Source: Macrococcus carouselicus (GTDB lineage: Bacteria; Bacillota; Bacilli; Staphylococcales; Staphylococcaceae). Taken from it: 64,000 nucleotides of DNA. The stretch lies in contig NZ_SCWD01000001.1 in assembly GCF_004359515.1 (NCBI RefSeq), forward strand, positions 496,001-560,000, written 5' to 3'. A program made the translations under genes and the position numbers. This document shows positions 1 to 7,793 of the stretch, piece by piece; the first letter of the stretch is position 1; each line of letters starts with the position of its first letter. The notes below the pieces were generated by a model, which was given only the letters and a program-made list of their open reading frames with translations, was not told where the DNA came from and ran no database searches.

Positions 1-1
1 C

Positions 2-340
2 GTACTTAATACAAATCCTGAAAAATTTAATGTGGTCGATCATATTAGTGCTAACTATGCTGAAACATCTGAAGAAGCTTTTGAATGTAGAAAAAATAAT
101 GATTACAGAAATTTACGCTGGACAGACGCCACAGGGAACATGAAATTTGCACATGAGAATGGACTGACAGATAAGCTTGTGAACATTAATAGATTATTAA
201 CAATTGAGCAAGCATTAGAAGTTAGAGCTAAATATGCGACAGGAGATTATACTCAAGCAGAGTTAGCAAAAGAATATGGTGTACGCAGTAATGTGATGAG
301 TAATCTTTTGAATAACAAAACATACCAAAATATAGGTTGA
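2..340 (+). CDS. HNH homing-type endonuclease, C-terminal part (cut by window edge)
   Basis: The frame is open to the left edge, so only the last 112 residues are visible. They contain the end of an HNH nuclease core (V-D-H-I, then N-L-R-W and a following N, and the MKFAHENGL segment often seen after the HNH core of phage homing endonucleases). A C-terminal domain beginning LTIEQALEVRAKYATG resembles the small DNA-binding repeat (ytqaELAkeyGV...) that follows HNH cores in these proteins. The first ATG in the window (32) lies inside the HNH core and is not the real start. Such genes are usually selfish, intron-like or free-standing invaders of phage genomes. Family assignment rests on motifs only; the specific target cannot be inferred. 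Confidence 0.7.
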   Translation, partial: VLNTNPEKFNVVDHISANYAETSEEAFECRKNNDYRNLRWTDATGNMKFAHENGLTDKLVNINRLLTIEQALEVRAKYATGDYTQAELAKEYGVRSNVMSNLLNNKTYQNIG

Positions 341-400
341 TTTAATAATACTAAATTAAATACTTAAAAATAAAAAATAAAATATAAGGACGGAATAACA

Positions 401-1819
401 TTGAATACAAATCATAAAAATATTGAAGAATTAGTTGAATATCATTTTGAAATAGTGAAGAAACCTTTCAAAGCTGGCAAGACAGGGGAAGAATCAGTAG
501 CTGGTGTACTGGAGCTGAAAGGTGAAAAATTATTAAAAGAAGATAGAAATAGCAAAGATAGAAGAGCAAGTTTAGCTAAGTTTTATTTAAAGTTAAAAAA
601 GAAGTATGCTTTTAAGATGGACTATCCAGAAGACTTCATTCAAGTATTTAGTATGCTGTTTGTTGAAGCATGTTATCAACTTGATAAGCTAGAAGCATTA
701 GATGAGCTATTAGCTGATGATATATTGTATAACACGAGAATGAAGTATATTAGAGATCACATTGAACGTTATGTGATTGTTGAAGTCAATCCTCATGCTA
801 AGAGAGTTATGATTGGTACTGATGATAATAATAAAGCAATAGTTAAAACGATTGAAATAGAGTACGCTAGTGTTAATAGTTTAGTACAGAATGAAGAAGG
901 TCATAAGAGTGAGCTAGTTGATAGTTTGAACGAAGAGAATCAATTATTTAAAAGTGGAAGACAAGCTACATACAATCATTTTCTTCAGTACTTTTTAGAG
1001 AATAAAGAAGATGTACTGACTCAGAAACAATTAGATAAGTATGATAGCTTGAAGAATATTTACACACCACTTTACGATAATAGTAATCAAAGTAGAGCAG
1101 AAAAAGCTGAAATGTATGAGCAAGCTGATATTAGTAAATCTGACTTCAATAAATTCAAGAATAATGTAAAAAGACGTGTCACTAAAAAGTATGAAGAAGA
1201 ATTTGGTACTAATAACAAATGTGGATTTAATACAAAGAATAGAGAGACTACGAGAAGTATATTTGAAGAGTATATTCGATTAGCAGATGATACAGAATGG
1301 ACTTCAGCAAATGAAAGACAGGTTGCTATGAGTCGATATGTTACTCAATATTATGATAGCAGAGAAGAGTTTGAAGTCGTTATTACTGCTAATCTTAGCT
1401 TAGATGAGAAAAAGGAAGTAGTAAGAGCTGTAAAAGGTAAAGACTTATTGAGTCATCGTGTTATCAGACTGATTAAAAGTAATATAGTTGAACATTTAGA
1501 AGCATTTAAGGATATGGAGATTACACCAGCTAAACAAATTTGGGAAGGTTATACTGAATCAACATATGCTGGACTGAAAGATAGTAATGCTAAAGCGTTC
1601 AATCTGAATACGCATGGAGAACTGATTGCAAAAGAATCGGAAGATAAGAAGTTAATGAGAGAACAGAAAGCTAAATATATGGAAGACAGCAAAGGCAGTG
1701 AGTGTAAAACTTACTGTCTTCTTTGTTATCAAGAAAAAGGTGAGCTGAATCTGAAGGTTGATAAAGTATGTACAGTATGTAATAGGAGCGTTAAAAATGG
1801 CATTATACAAGAAATGTAG
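401..1819 (+). CDS. Large phage protein of unknown function with sigma-factor-like stretches
   Basis: 472 residues from a TTG start, supported by an AAGGA motif about nine bases upstream. I do not recognise the family. Residues about 70-95 (YPEDFIQVFSMLF...) recall sigma region 2, and residues about 205-265 (VLTQKQLDKYDSLKNIY, then AEKAEMYEQADISKSDFNKF) read like a sigma region 4 helix-turn-helix with an LTxxQ lead-in. The C-terminus holds a likely zinc knuckle (C-x2-C at CLLC and CTVC, 17 residues between). It overlaps the next gene by 23 bases, so the two are probably translated together. Position just ahead of the packaging genes would suit a late-gene transcription factor. That role is inference; the similarity is weak and by eye. 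A structural or DNA-binding phage protein is equally possible. Confidence 0.6.
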   Translation: MNTNHKNIEELVEYHFEIVKKPFKAGKTGEESVAGVLELKGEKLLKEDRNSKDRRASLAKFYLKLKKKYAFKMDYPEDFIQVFSMLFVEACYQLDKLEALDELLADDILYNTRMKYIRDHIERYVIVEVNPHAKRVMIGTDDNNKAIVKTIEIEYASVNSLVQNEEGHKSELVDSLNEENQLFKSGRQATYNHFLQYFLENKEDVLTQKQLDKYDSLKNIYTPLYDNSNQSRAEKAEMYEQADISKSDFNKFKNNVKRRVTKKYEEEFGTNNKCGFNTKNRETTRSIFEEYIRLADDTEWTSANERQVAMSRYVTQYYDSREEFEVVITANLSLDEKKEVVRAVKGKDLLSHRVIRLIKSNIVEHLEAFKDMEITPAKQIWEGYTESTYAGLKDSNAKAFNLNTHGELIAKESEDKKLMREQKAKYMEDSKGSECKTYCLLCYQEKGELNLKVDKVCTVCNRSVKNGIIQEM

Positions 1820-2177
1820 TAAAGCTGGATGTAGAGAGTATATAGAGAAGCATTTAGATTATTGTAGTAATCATCAAAATGATAAGACAAGTGACATATA
1901 TAATCGTGACAGATATAAATATAACAAGGAATATGTAAATTTTTATTCAAGTAGTCAATGGAGAAAGTTAAGGAAACGAGCATTGATTAGAGATGATTAT
2001 TGTTGCGTTAGTTGTAAACGACAAGGGATTATTCAAGTTGGTGAGGTAGCCGATCATATTCTTCCGACCGAATTTTTCTGGGATAAAAGGTTGGACATTA
2101 ATAATATCCAGATTCTTTGTAAAGCTTGTCATAATGTTAAGACACGAGAAGATGAGAAAAAATATAAAAAGAAATAA
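1797..2177 (+). CDS. HNH endonuclease of the packaging module
   Basis: 126 residues. I chose the ATG at 1797 because TAGGAG lies just upstream; a longer frame exists but has no ribosome site. An N-terminal C-x4-C...H...C pattern is followed by the HNH core: CVSCKRQG, then E-V-A-D-H-I-L-P, then N-I-Q-I-L-C-K-A-C-H-N. The C-x2-C pairs would bind structural zinc, and the D-H and final H-N form the beta-beta-alpha-metal active site. In HK97-type cos phages such a nuclease is encoded next to the terminase genes and is needed for cos cleavage together with them. Here it is separated from terS by two tiny genes and a reverse-strand cassette, which is unusual. Confidence 0.85.
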   Translation: MALYKKCSKAGCREYIEKHLDYCSNHQNDKTSDIYNRDRYKYNKEYVNFYSSSQWRKLRKRALIRDDYCCVSCKRQGIIQVGEVADHILPTEFFWDKRLDINNIQILCKACHNVKTREDEKKYKKK

Positions 2178-2203
2178 CCTACTAATTTATTTGAAGTAGG
2201 TGA
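2178..2203 (+). promoter_or_regulatory. Hairpin covering the ribosome site of the next small gene
   Basis: CCTACT (2178-2183) pairs with AGTAGG (2195-2200). The right arm is part of the AGTAGGTGA ribosome-binding sequence of the TTG start at 2209, so the hairpin could limit its translation. Only six base pairs; function is inferred. Confidence 0.35.
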
Positions 2204-2208
2204 ACAAG

Positions 2209-2358
2209 TTGCAAGAATTAAATAAAGAACAGATACAACGCATTAAACATTTGATAGAAGAGCTACATAGTGATGAAGCTATATCAGATGAAGAGTATGA
2301 TGAACTGTTTGAATATTACAAGAAAGAAATGCTGAATGGATATTTGGATCAGTATTAA
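2209..2358 (+). CDS. Small hypothetical phage protein (49 aa)
   Basis: Begins with TTG at 2209 behind the ribosome site AGGTGA. The product is acidic and helical (MQELNKEQIQRIKHLIEEL, then HSDEAISDEEYDELFEYYKKEML), with an EEYDELFEYY segment typical of small helical phage proteins. No family recognised. It lies in the same direction as the HNH gene, 31 bases downstream, and ahead of another tiny gene, so all three probably share a transcript. Codon use matches the phage. Confidence 0.55.
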   Translation: MQELNKEQIQRIKHLIEELHSDEAISDEEYDELFEYYKKEMLNGYLDQY

Positions 2359-2374
2359 TAAGGAGAATGATTAG

Positions 2375-2509
2375 ATGAAATATAATATTGAAGAGTTGAG
2401 TAAAGAATATGATAAAGCAGTTGCTAATGATTATGTGATTGATACAAGTGAAGGATTACTATTAAGAGTAGTGTTAGATGATAGAGTATATTTAGTAGAT
2501 AGAGTTTAA
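2375..2509 (+). CDS. Small hypothetical phage protein (44 aa)
   Basis: ATG at 2375 with AAGGAGAATGA just upstream, a strong ribosome site that makes translation likely. The product (MKYNIEELSKEYDKAVANDY, ending in LLLRVVLDDRVYLVDRV) has an N-terminal acidic helix and a short beta-rich tail. No family recognised. It is the last forward gene before the reverse-strand cassette. Confidence 0.55.
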   Translation: MKYNIEELSKEYDKAVANDYVIDTSEGLLLRVVLDDRVYLVDRV

Positions 2510-2550
2510 GGATAGAGTGAGCAAGATGAAAACTTATGCTGATTATTTAG

Positions 2551-2580
2551 CAAAATAAAAAAGAGCTAATTGTTAGCTCT
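2551..2580 (-). terminator. Intrinsic terminator of the reverse-strand membrane gene pair
   Basis: AGAGCTAA / TTAGCTCT hairpin (2562-2580). Read on the minus strand it is followed by a run of T (TTTTTATTTTG). The hairpin overlaps the stop codon of the 215-residue gene. Confidence 0.75.
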
Positions 2581-3220
2581 CGATAATTTTAGTAATTGGT
2601 TTTGGTAAACTGTGATTATCTATAGGTTCATCTAATATTTCATCAACACTAAATGTGTAATTAAATTCTTTTATCTTTGATGAAGTAACTTTGAAATGTA
2701 ATGTAACTTTATCTTCAAGAACGTTAAATAGTGGATTTTTAAATAACGGATCAATAGGAACAGCGACTGATAAGGTGTTTTTAGAGTTTGCCTTGACTAT
2801 AAAAACTTTTTCAAATTTGTTATCTTTATACAAGGTTGTATATGGTTTTGTATAAATTTCATTATATGAATAAGCATAATCATCATAAAAAGCTGATCTT
2901 GAAACTTGAGAAAGTGTTTTATCATTTATTTTTAAATCAATATCTGAAAGTGTTAAGTCAGTGCTAGAAGTATTATGAATATCAAACTCTGAAATGAAAA
3001 ATATTCCATATGTAGATGAAAGATCTGGTAGAGTATTTTTTATTCCGAAAACTTCTTTTGTTAAATATGGTTTATTTTTAATTATAACTATTAATTTCTT
3101 TTGCTCGTTTTTTAATTTTAAAAGATATTTAATGAGTCCGACTATACCTGTAACTATTAGTGGAATTATTATTCCTAATAAAGAGAGCCAATCAGATATA
3201 GTGAAGTTAGAAAAGAACAT
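2573..3220 (-). CDS. Membrane-anchored protein of unknown function, reverse-strand cassette
   Basis: 215 residues. One hydrophobic segment at residues about 12-34 (WLSLLGIIIPLIVTGIVGLI) is followed by a basic, lysine-rich stretch and then a soluble beta-rich domain to the end. The charge pattern puts the large domain in the cytoplasm. The ATG directly follows the TAA stop of the upstream 140-residue gene, so the two are translationally coupled. No family recognised. Being a two-gene unit on the opposite strand inside the late operon, with its own terminator, it behaves like a moron cassette expressed from the prophage. Superinfection exclusion or anti-phage defence would fit such a placement but is inference. 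Confidence 0.6.
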   Translation of the reverse strand: MFFSNFTISDWLSLLGIIIPLIVTGIVGLIKYLLKLKNEQKKLIVIIKNKPYLTKEVFGIKNTLPDLSSTYGIFFISEFDIHNTSSTDLTLSDIDLKINDKTLSQVSRSAFYDDYAYSYNEIYTKPYTTLYKDNKFEKVFIVKANSKNTLSVAVPIDPLFKNPLFNVLEDKVTLHFKVTSSKIKEFNYTFSVDEILDEPIDNHSLPKPITKIIES

Positions 3221-3643
3221 TTAATCATCTGCTTTCTCTTTTGATTTTGAGTTAACTAAATTCAAAAAACGAGTAATTAATTGTAAGTACATGAAACTTC
3301 CAAACATTAACCACATTAATATAATAAAGAGTTTTTTGAAATTGATATCTAAACCTAAATTAAAGAATGAATATATTATAGATGCAAGTATAATCAGAAC
3401 ATTTATAAGTTTAATATCATTTTGTTCTTTAAGGATAATTTCATTAGATAATCTAAATCTAAACGAAAGAAAAGAATATAAATTATCAGCAGCATAAGTA
3501 ACTATTAGTGGAATAGCAAAGATTGCAAAAGAGTTAATAGCTTTAACTTCAAACGAAATCGTAAGTACTATATAGCTAAGAGCTTGTACAAAAGCAGTGA
3601 TAAGGAATGGAATGGTAAAGCCATTTAAATGTTTAATATTCAT
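3221..3643 (-). CDS. Four-helix membrane protein of unknown function, reverse-strand cassette
   Basis: 140 residues with four hydrophobic segments (about 9-30, 36-55, 78-97 and 103-122) and a basic cytoplasmic loop between helices 2 and 3. The C-terminus is charged (NSKSKEKADD). GGAG sits eight bases ahead of the ATG. It is the first gene of the two-gene reverse unit and abuts the 215-residue gene. On the minus strand a TATAAT lies about 30 bases upstream, though I see no good -35. The pairing of a small multi-helix protein with a single-helix protein carrying a soluble domain suggests a membrane complex. No family recognised; see findings. Confidence 0.6.
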   Translation of the reverse strand: MNIKHLNGFTIPFLITAFVQALSYIVLTISFEVKAINSFAIFAIPLIVTYAADNLYSFLSFRFRLSNEIILKEQNDIKLINVLIILASIIYSFFNLGLDINFKKLFIILMWLMFGSFMYLQLITRFLNLVNSKSKEKADD

Positions 3644-3710
3644 GTATGCTCCAAATAATGTTATTAATTAATTATATAACAAATAACACTATAAATGTAT
3701 ATATCAATTA

Positions 3711-3740
3711 GAGAAGCGAACAAACGTTTCTCTTTTTTAT
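3711..3740 (+). terminator. Intrinsic terminator upstream of terS
   Basis: AGAGAAGCG pairs with CGTTTCTCT (one G-T pair) around AACAAA, followed by TTTTTT. It would stop forward transcripts that run antisense through the reverse cassette, which implies terS has a promoter of its own further right. Confidence 0.7.
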
Positions 3741-3799
3741 TATGAGAAAATTAAAATTAAAAATTTATTTGTAAATAATTGTAAAAATAAATAATAATT

Positions 3800-3815
3800 T
3801 GTTTCACATGAAACC
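3800..3815. promoter_or_regulatory. parS-like palindrome
   Basis: TGTTTCACATGAAACC matches the Bacillus-type ParB site (TGTTNCACGTGAAACA) at 14 of 16 positions; the mismatches are the central G (A here) and the last base. GTTTCA and TGAAAC form perfect arms. It could bind host ParB or a phage regulator. Confidence 0.4.
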
Positions 3816-3969
3816 CCCCGATGAGTTTTAGCCTTAATATATTTTGAATGGATTTGACGATGCCCCGTCTTCTTTTTCAAATGTCCCTATATAAAACGAA
3901 ATTTCAATTATTGCCAACAATTACCATATTATTCCCAAAATATTATAAAACGAAAGGAGTCCTATTTAC

Positions 3970-4473
3970 ATGACAGCAGGACGTAAAGCACAACCACTAT
4001 CAAATACTTCAAAGAACTGGACTAAAGCAGAAATAGAAGCGAAAGAAGCGGCAGAGAAAAAGTTAGATTCATTTGAATCACTATCTGCTACACCTCCTTC
4101 TTCACTCACAAAAGAAGGCAAAAAAGAATATAAAAGAGTCTATAAATTACTCGAAACATTACCACTATCAAATTTGGATCAACAGGTATTTGTACAATAT
4201 TGTGACTTGGTAGCGACATCACAGCAACTTAAATATGAGATTAATCTATTGCAGACAGAAGTAACTGAATCACTTGAATCTAAGAATTTGAATATTGCAT
4301 TAGATAAACAGTTAACCACCAAACGGAATCAGCTATCAAACTATTATAAAGAGATTAAATCACATGCTTCACTCATAGGCTTAACAATGGAATCAAGAAT
4401 GAGACTTGTACCTGATAAAGCAGTTGATGACGAAGATGAATTCTTGAAAGCATTTGGAAGTGATGATGTTTGA
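3970..4473 (+). CDS. terS: Terminase small subunit (P27-type)
   Basis: 167 residues, ATG preceded by CGAAAGGAG. The N-terminal GRKAQPLS segment, the LTKEGKKEYKRVYKLLETLPLSNLDQQVF region and the long helical middle part are typical of P27/phi-105-type small terminases, which bind the packaging site and load the large subunit. The acidic C-terminus (DDEDEFLKAFGSDDV) is also usual. It overlaps terL by four bases (TTGA). Order HNH-terS-terL-portal is the HK97 arrangement. Confidence 0.85.
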   Translation: MTAGRKAQPLSNTSKNWTKAEIEAKEAAEKKLDSFESLSATPPSSLTKEGKKEYKRVYKLLETLPLSNLDQQVFVQYCDLVATSQQLKYEINLLQTEVTESLESKNLNIALDKQLTTKRNQLSNYYKEIKSHASLIGLTMESRMRLVPDKAVDDEDEFLKAFGSDDV

Positions 4474-6212
4474 TTAAATATGATATAGATGAATTGATTA
4501 AAACTGATAAAGCTACATTATATGCTTATAAAGTCGTTAGCGGTGAGATACTAGCTAGTAAGAAGAATATAGCTAGCTGTAAGCGACACTTAAATGATTT
4601 AGAGAATGGTATTGAAGGCTATGAGTATAGACAAGACTTAGCAGATAAAGTAGCACGTTATTTAGGTACACTACCAGATATTAAAAGTGGTGTACCTTTA
4701 CCTTTGCTACTATTTCAATATTTTGTGTATGGGTCACTATATGGCTGGGTACACGAAGGTACAAACATGAGAAGATTCACTAAAGCATATATAAGCACAG
4801 CAAGGAAACAATCGAAAAGTATGACTTCAGCAGGCATAGCACAATATGAAATGTTATTTGGTACATCACCTGAGCGACAGCGTGAAATATACATAAGTAG
4901 TAATGCTTATAAGCAATCGAGAATTATATTTGAAATGGCTACCAGTCAGATTAATCTATTGAAGAAATCAAGTAAGTATCTAGCTAAGAATATTAAGACG
5001 TTAGATAAAGAAATTAAATATCTCAAGGATGAATCAATCATCAAAGCTCTCACAAATTCGCCAGACAGTGCAGATGGTACTAATCCATCTTGTATTATTC
5101 TTGATGAGTTTGGTGAAATGAAAGATACAGTTATGTATGAACGATTGAAAACAGGTATGAGTCAACAGTCTAATCCATTGACATTGATTGTTTCCACTGC
5201 TGGATCAAACCTCAATAATCCTATGTATGCAGAAGAATATCAATATATCACTAAGCTATTAAACGGTGAAATACAAGATGATAACTATTTTGTATATTGT
5301 GCTGAATTAGATAATGAACGTGAGATGGAAGATGAGAGTAAATGGATTAAAGCTATGCCATTACTTGAATCTGAATCAAAGCGTGATATTATTCTTAGGA
5401 ATATCAAGACAGATATTAAAGAGCAACGTGAAAAAGGTAAGATGACTGCTATCAAGATTAAAAACTTTAATCTATGGCAGAACAATTCTGATTTAGATGA
5501 TGCATTTGTAAGTATTAAGAAGTGGGAACAGAATGTAATAAACAAGCCTGATATTACAGGAACAGATACATGGATTGGTGTAGATTTGAGTAGATTACAT
5601 GATATATCAGCAGTAAGTATGGCTCATGCTATTGATAATAATAAGGTTTGGGTAGATACTCATGGATTCTTTGGGTATGAAGGATCAATAGAGTTGAAAA
5701 GTACTAGAGATAAGATTGATTATAATAAACTGATTGATTTAGGTTATGGTACATTAACTAACTCAGATTCAGGTGTAATTGACTATCAACAGATTACAGA
5801 CTTCATTATCAAATATGCTACTGATAATCAGTTAAATATTAAAGGTGTCTTCTATGATAGAAACTTAGCTAATGAATGGATTACAGATATGAATAAACGT
5901 TGTCCTCATTTTAAGTTAATTGAAGTAGCACAGAGTATGATGGGACTGTCTGAAACGATTAAACAGTTTAGATATGATGTATTACAATCTAAAGTCGTTC
6001 ATAGCAATAATGAGCTACTTAATATAGCTGTAAGAAACGCTGTAATCAAGACAGTGAATGATAATATATTAATAAATAAGACTAAGGCACGTAATAAGAT
6101 TGATTCTATTGTAGCGTTGATGAACGCTTATACTGAAGCACAATATTATAAATCTCCTAAACAATCGTTATCAGAAAAAATTAAGAATGGAAGAGGTATT
6201 CAAATACTATGA
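4470..6212 (+). CDS. terL: Terminase large subunit
   Basis: 580 residues from a TTG start overlapping the terS stop codon. The packaging ATPase is N-terminal: a deviant Walker A around residues 110-117 (ARKQSKS) and Walker B C-I-I-L-D212-E213. The RNase H-like nuclease follows, with acidic residues D372 (GVDLSR), D463 (FYDRN) and D545 (NKIDSIVAL) as probable metal ligands. This is the HK97/phi-105-type large terminase, which cuts concatemers and pumps DNA into the prohead through the portal. Length is normal for the family. Its stop codon overlaps the start of a small membrane-protein gene by four bases. Confidence 0.93.
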   Translation: MIKYDIDELIKTDKATLYAYKVVSGEILASKKNIASCKRHLNDLENGIEGYEYRQDLADKVARYLGTLPDIKSGVPLPLLLFQYFVYGSLYGWVHEGTNMRRFTKAYISTARKQSKSMTSAGIAQYEMLFGTSPERQREIYISSNAYKQSRIIFEMATSQINLLKKSSKYLAKNIKTLDKEIKYLKDESIIKALTNSPDSADGTNPSCIILDEFGEMKDTVMYERLKTGMSQQSNPLTLIVSTAGSNLNNPMYAEEYQYITKLLNGEIQDDNYFVYCAELDNEREMEDESKWIKAMPLLESESKRDIILRNIKTDIKEQREKGKMTAIKIKNFNLWQNNSDLDDAFVSIKKWEQNVINKPDITGTDTWIGVDLSRLHDISAVSMAHAIDNNKVWVDTHGFFGYEGSIELKSTRDKIDYNKLIDLGYGTLTNSDSGVIDYQQITDFIIKYATDNQLNIKGVFYDRNLANEWITDMNKRCPHFKLIEVAQSMMGLSETIKQFRYDVLQSKVVHSNNELLNIAVRNAVIKTVNDNILINKTKARNKIDSIVALMNAYTEAQYYKSPKQSLSEKIKNGRGIQIL

Positions 6213-6436
6213 CAACATTTAATACAATTAAATCAATAGTTCAATTGATATGGTTTCAGACGGTTAGCATAGTAAATATGTTAATCGTTTTTTTATTGAT
6301 TGATTTTAGGCACGTAACACTATTTTTACTAGGCTCACTACTGTTATTTGGAGCATTATCAACGTTTGGAATACAAATATTTATTTTAGGCAGTGGATTA
6401 TATCTAATTTTACTAGCATTTCTAGTGAAAAATTAG
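6209..6436 (+). CDS. Small two-helix membrane protein between terL and portal
   Basis: 75 residues with a hydrophobic N-terminal half (about 8-31) and a second long hydrophobic stretch (about 36-72); two or three membrane helices. The ATG overlaps the terL stop (ATGA), so translation is coupled to terL. A terminator follows about 50 bases later. Small membrane proteins at this position are found in some phages but their function is unknown to me. It has no obvious packaging motif. Confidence 0.6.
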   Translation: MTTFNTIKSIVQLIWFQTVSIVNMLIVFLLIDFRHVTLFLLGSLLLFGALSTFGIQIFILGSGLYLILLAFLVKN

Positions 6437-6487
6437 TACTAGGTACTAATAGTAAGTAATAAAATAGAATATTTGTAAATATATAGT

Positions 6488-6520
6488 ATAGAAAAGAGAT
6501 GGATGACTGTCTCTTTTTTT
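6488..6520 (+). terminator. Terminator-like hairpin after the small membrane gene
   Basis: AGAGAT and GTCTCT (one G-T pair) form a hairpin followed by TTTTTTT. It separates the terminase transcript from the head genes. Confidence 0.6.
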
Positions 6521-6560
6521 GTCTTTTTTAGGCTTTCAATAATGAAGGAAGGAGGCAAAC

Positions 6561-7793
6561 ATGAGTTTTTTCAAGAGAAATATTACAGTTGAGCAACCAT
6601 TTATTCCTGATTCGACAGAGCATGTAGTTAATATGCTTAATTTAGCATCTGTTAATGACTGGAATGACACATATTTTAGCGGATTAGATGTATTAACTAA
6701 TGCTGATGTAATGAGTGCAGTTAATATGATTGCATCTGATGTAGCCGGACTTAGACTAACTAGTAAAGATATTGAAGCAGATAAAGACTTGCTTAAACTA
6801 TTGAATGTAAGACCTAATGCGACTATGACAGCTTACAATTTAAAATTTGCTATTATATTGAATTTGATTATTTACGGTAACAGTTATGTAGAAATTGTTA
6901 GGAATGAAGCAGGTAGAGCGATTGAGCTTTACTTTATTCGGAATAGCGATGTAACAATCAAGAAGATGAGAGATAGCTTTAGAGTCAAAGAGATTATTTA
7001 TGAAGTGAAAAGCTTAGATAGTAAATCAATCAAAAAAGTTAAATCAAACGACATGCTTCATTATAAGTTGATGAGTACCGATGGAATCGTAGGACAGTCA
7101 TTATTAAAAGCATTACAGAATGAGTTAAGCGTCAGTAAGAATAGTAAACAATTTTTAGATTCATTTTTCAGACATGGTACACATTCTGGTGGCATGATTA
7201 AGACAGATGAAGATTTATCTCCTGAAGATGTGAAGATTCTTCAAGATCAGTTTCAACAAGTTAATGCTGGTATGAGTAATGCTAACAAAGTAATGATACT
7301 ACCAAATGGCTTAGATTATGATGCTATTAAAGTTGATACAGAGCTTATCAAGATGATTAACAGCAACAATAGTTCTAAAGCAACAATTGCTTCAGTGCTA
7401 GGGATTCCACTGCACAAGATGGGATTATCTACTAGCAATATGGACTTAGCACAATTAAATCAAGATTATCTAATTAGTACATTAAAAGCTTATTTAGATA
7501 TTATTCTGTCTGAATTATACAAACTGGATGAACAGATTGAAGTAGAGTTTGATTTTAATACAGATGATTATACCAATATTGATACTAAGCAGCTTCATGA
7601 GAATTTGAAGATTGAACGTGAACTAGGCTTCATTAATGTTGATGAAGGTAGAGCAAGACTTGGACTTAAACCACTTGGTAATGAAATTGGTACTCAATAT
7701 ATTACTAATCTAAATTATGTAGACAGTGAAATTGCTAATGAGTATCAGCTAAATAAAGCTACCTCTAAAGGTGGTGAAATGACTAATGAGTAA
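6561..7793 (+). CDS. Portal protein, HK97 family
   Basis: 410 residues; ATG behind GGAAGGAGG, an excellent ribosome site. The sequence has the portal hallmarks: the N-terminal SxVNMIASDVA segment, LNLIIYGNSYVEIVRN, the MSTDGIVGQS stretch, and a C-terminal region ending ARLGLKPL that is typical of HK97-type portals. The portal forms the dodecameric ring at one capsid vertex through which DNA enters and leaves. It overlaps the protease gene by eight bases, as usual in this module. Confidence 0.92.
   Translation: MSFFKRNITVEQPFIPDSTEHVVNMLNLASVNDWNDTYFSGLDVLTNADVMSAVNMIASDVAGLRLTSKDIEADKDLLKLLNVRPNATMTAYNLKFAIILNLIIYGNSYVEIVRNEAGRAIELYFIRNSDVTIKKMRDSFRVKEIIYEVKSLDSKSIKKVKSNDMLHYKLMSTDGIVGQSLLKALQNELSVSKNSKQFLDSFFRHGTHSGGMIKTDEDLSPEDVKILQDQFQQVNAGMSNANKVMILPNGLDYDAIKVDTELIKMINSNNSSKATIASVLGIPLHKMGLSTSNMDLAQLNQDYLISTLKAYLDIILSELYKLDEQIEVEFDFNTDDYTNIDTKQLHENLKIERELGFINVDEGRARLGLKPLGNEIGTQYITNLNYVDSEIANEYQLNKATSKGGEMTNE

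Larger units (their letters stand above)
3644..3969. other. Spacer ahead of terS: likely cos/packaging region
   Basis: A 326-base stretch without a gene between the reverse cassette and terS. It holds a forward terminator, a parS-like palindrome, and directly after it a run of C (CCCCCC, 3812-3819) and a second C/G-rich patch (GCCCCGTC, about 3860) that stand out from the AT-rich surroundings. In HNH-terminase phages the cos site lies just upstream of terS, and GC-rich overhangs are common. Calling this cos is inference from position and composition. Confidence 0.4.

Noticed and set aside
2529-2561. 10-residue ATG frame after the small phage genes
   Set aside because: Very short, no clear ribosome site, and it runs into the terminator.
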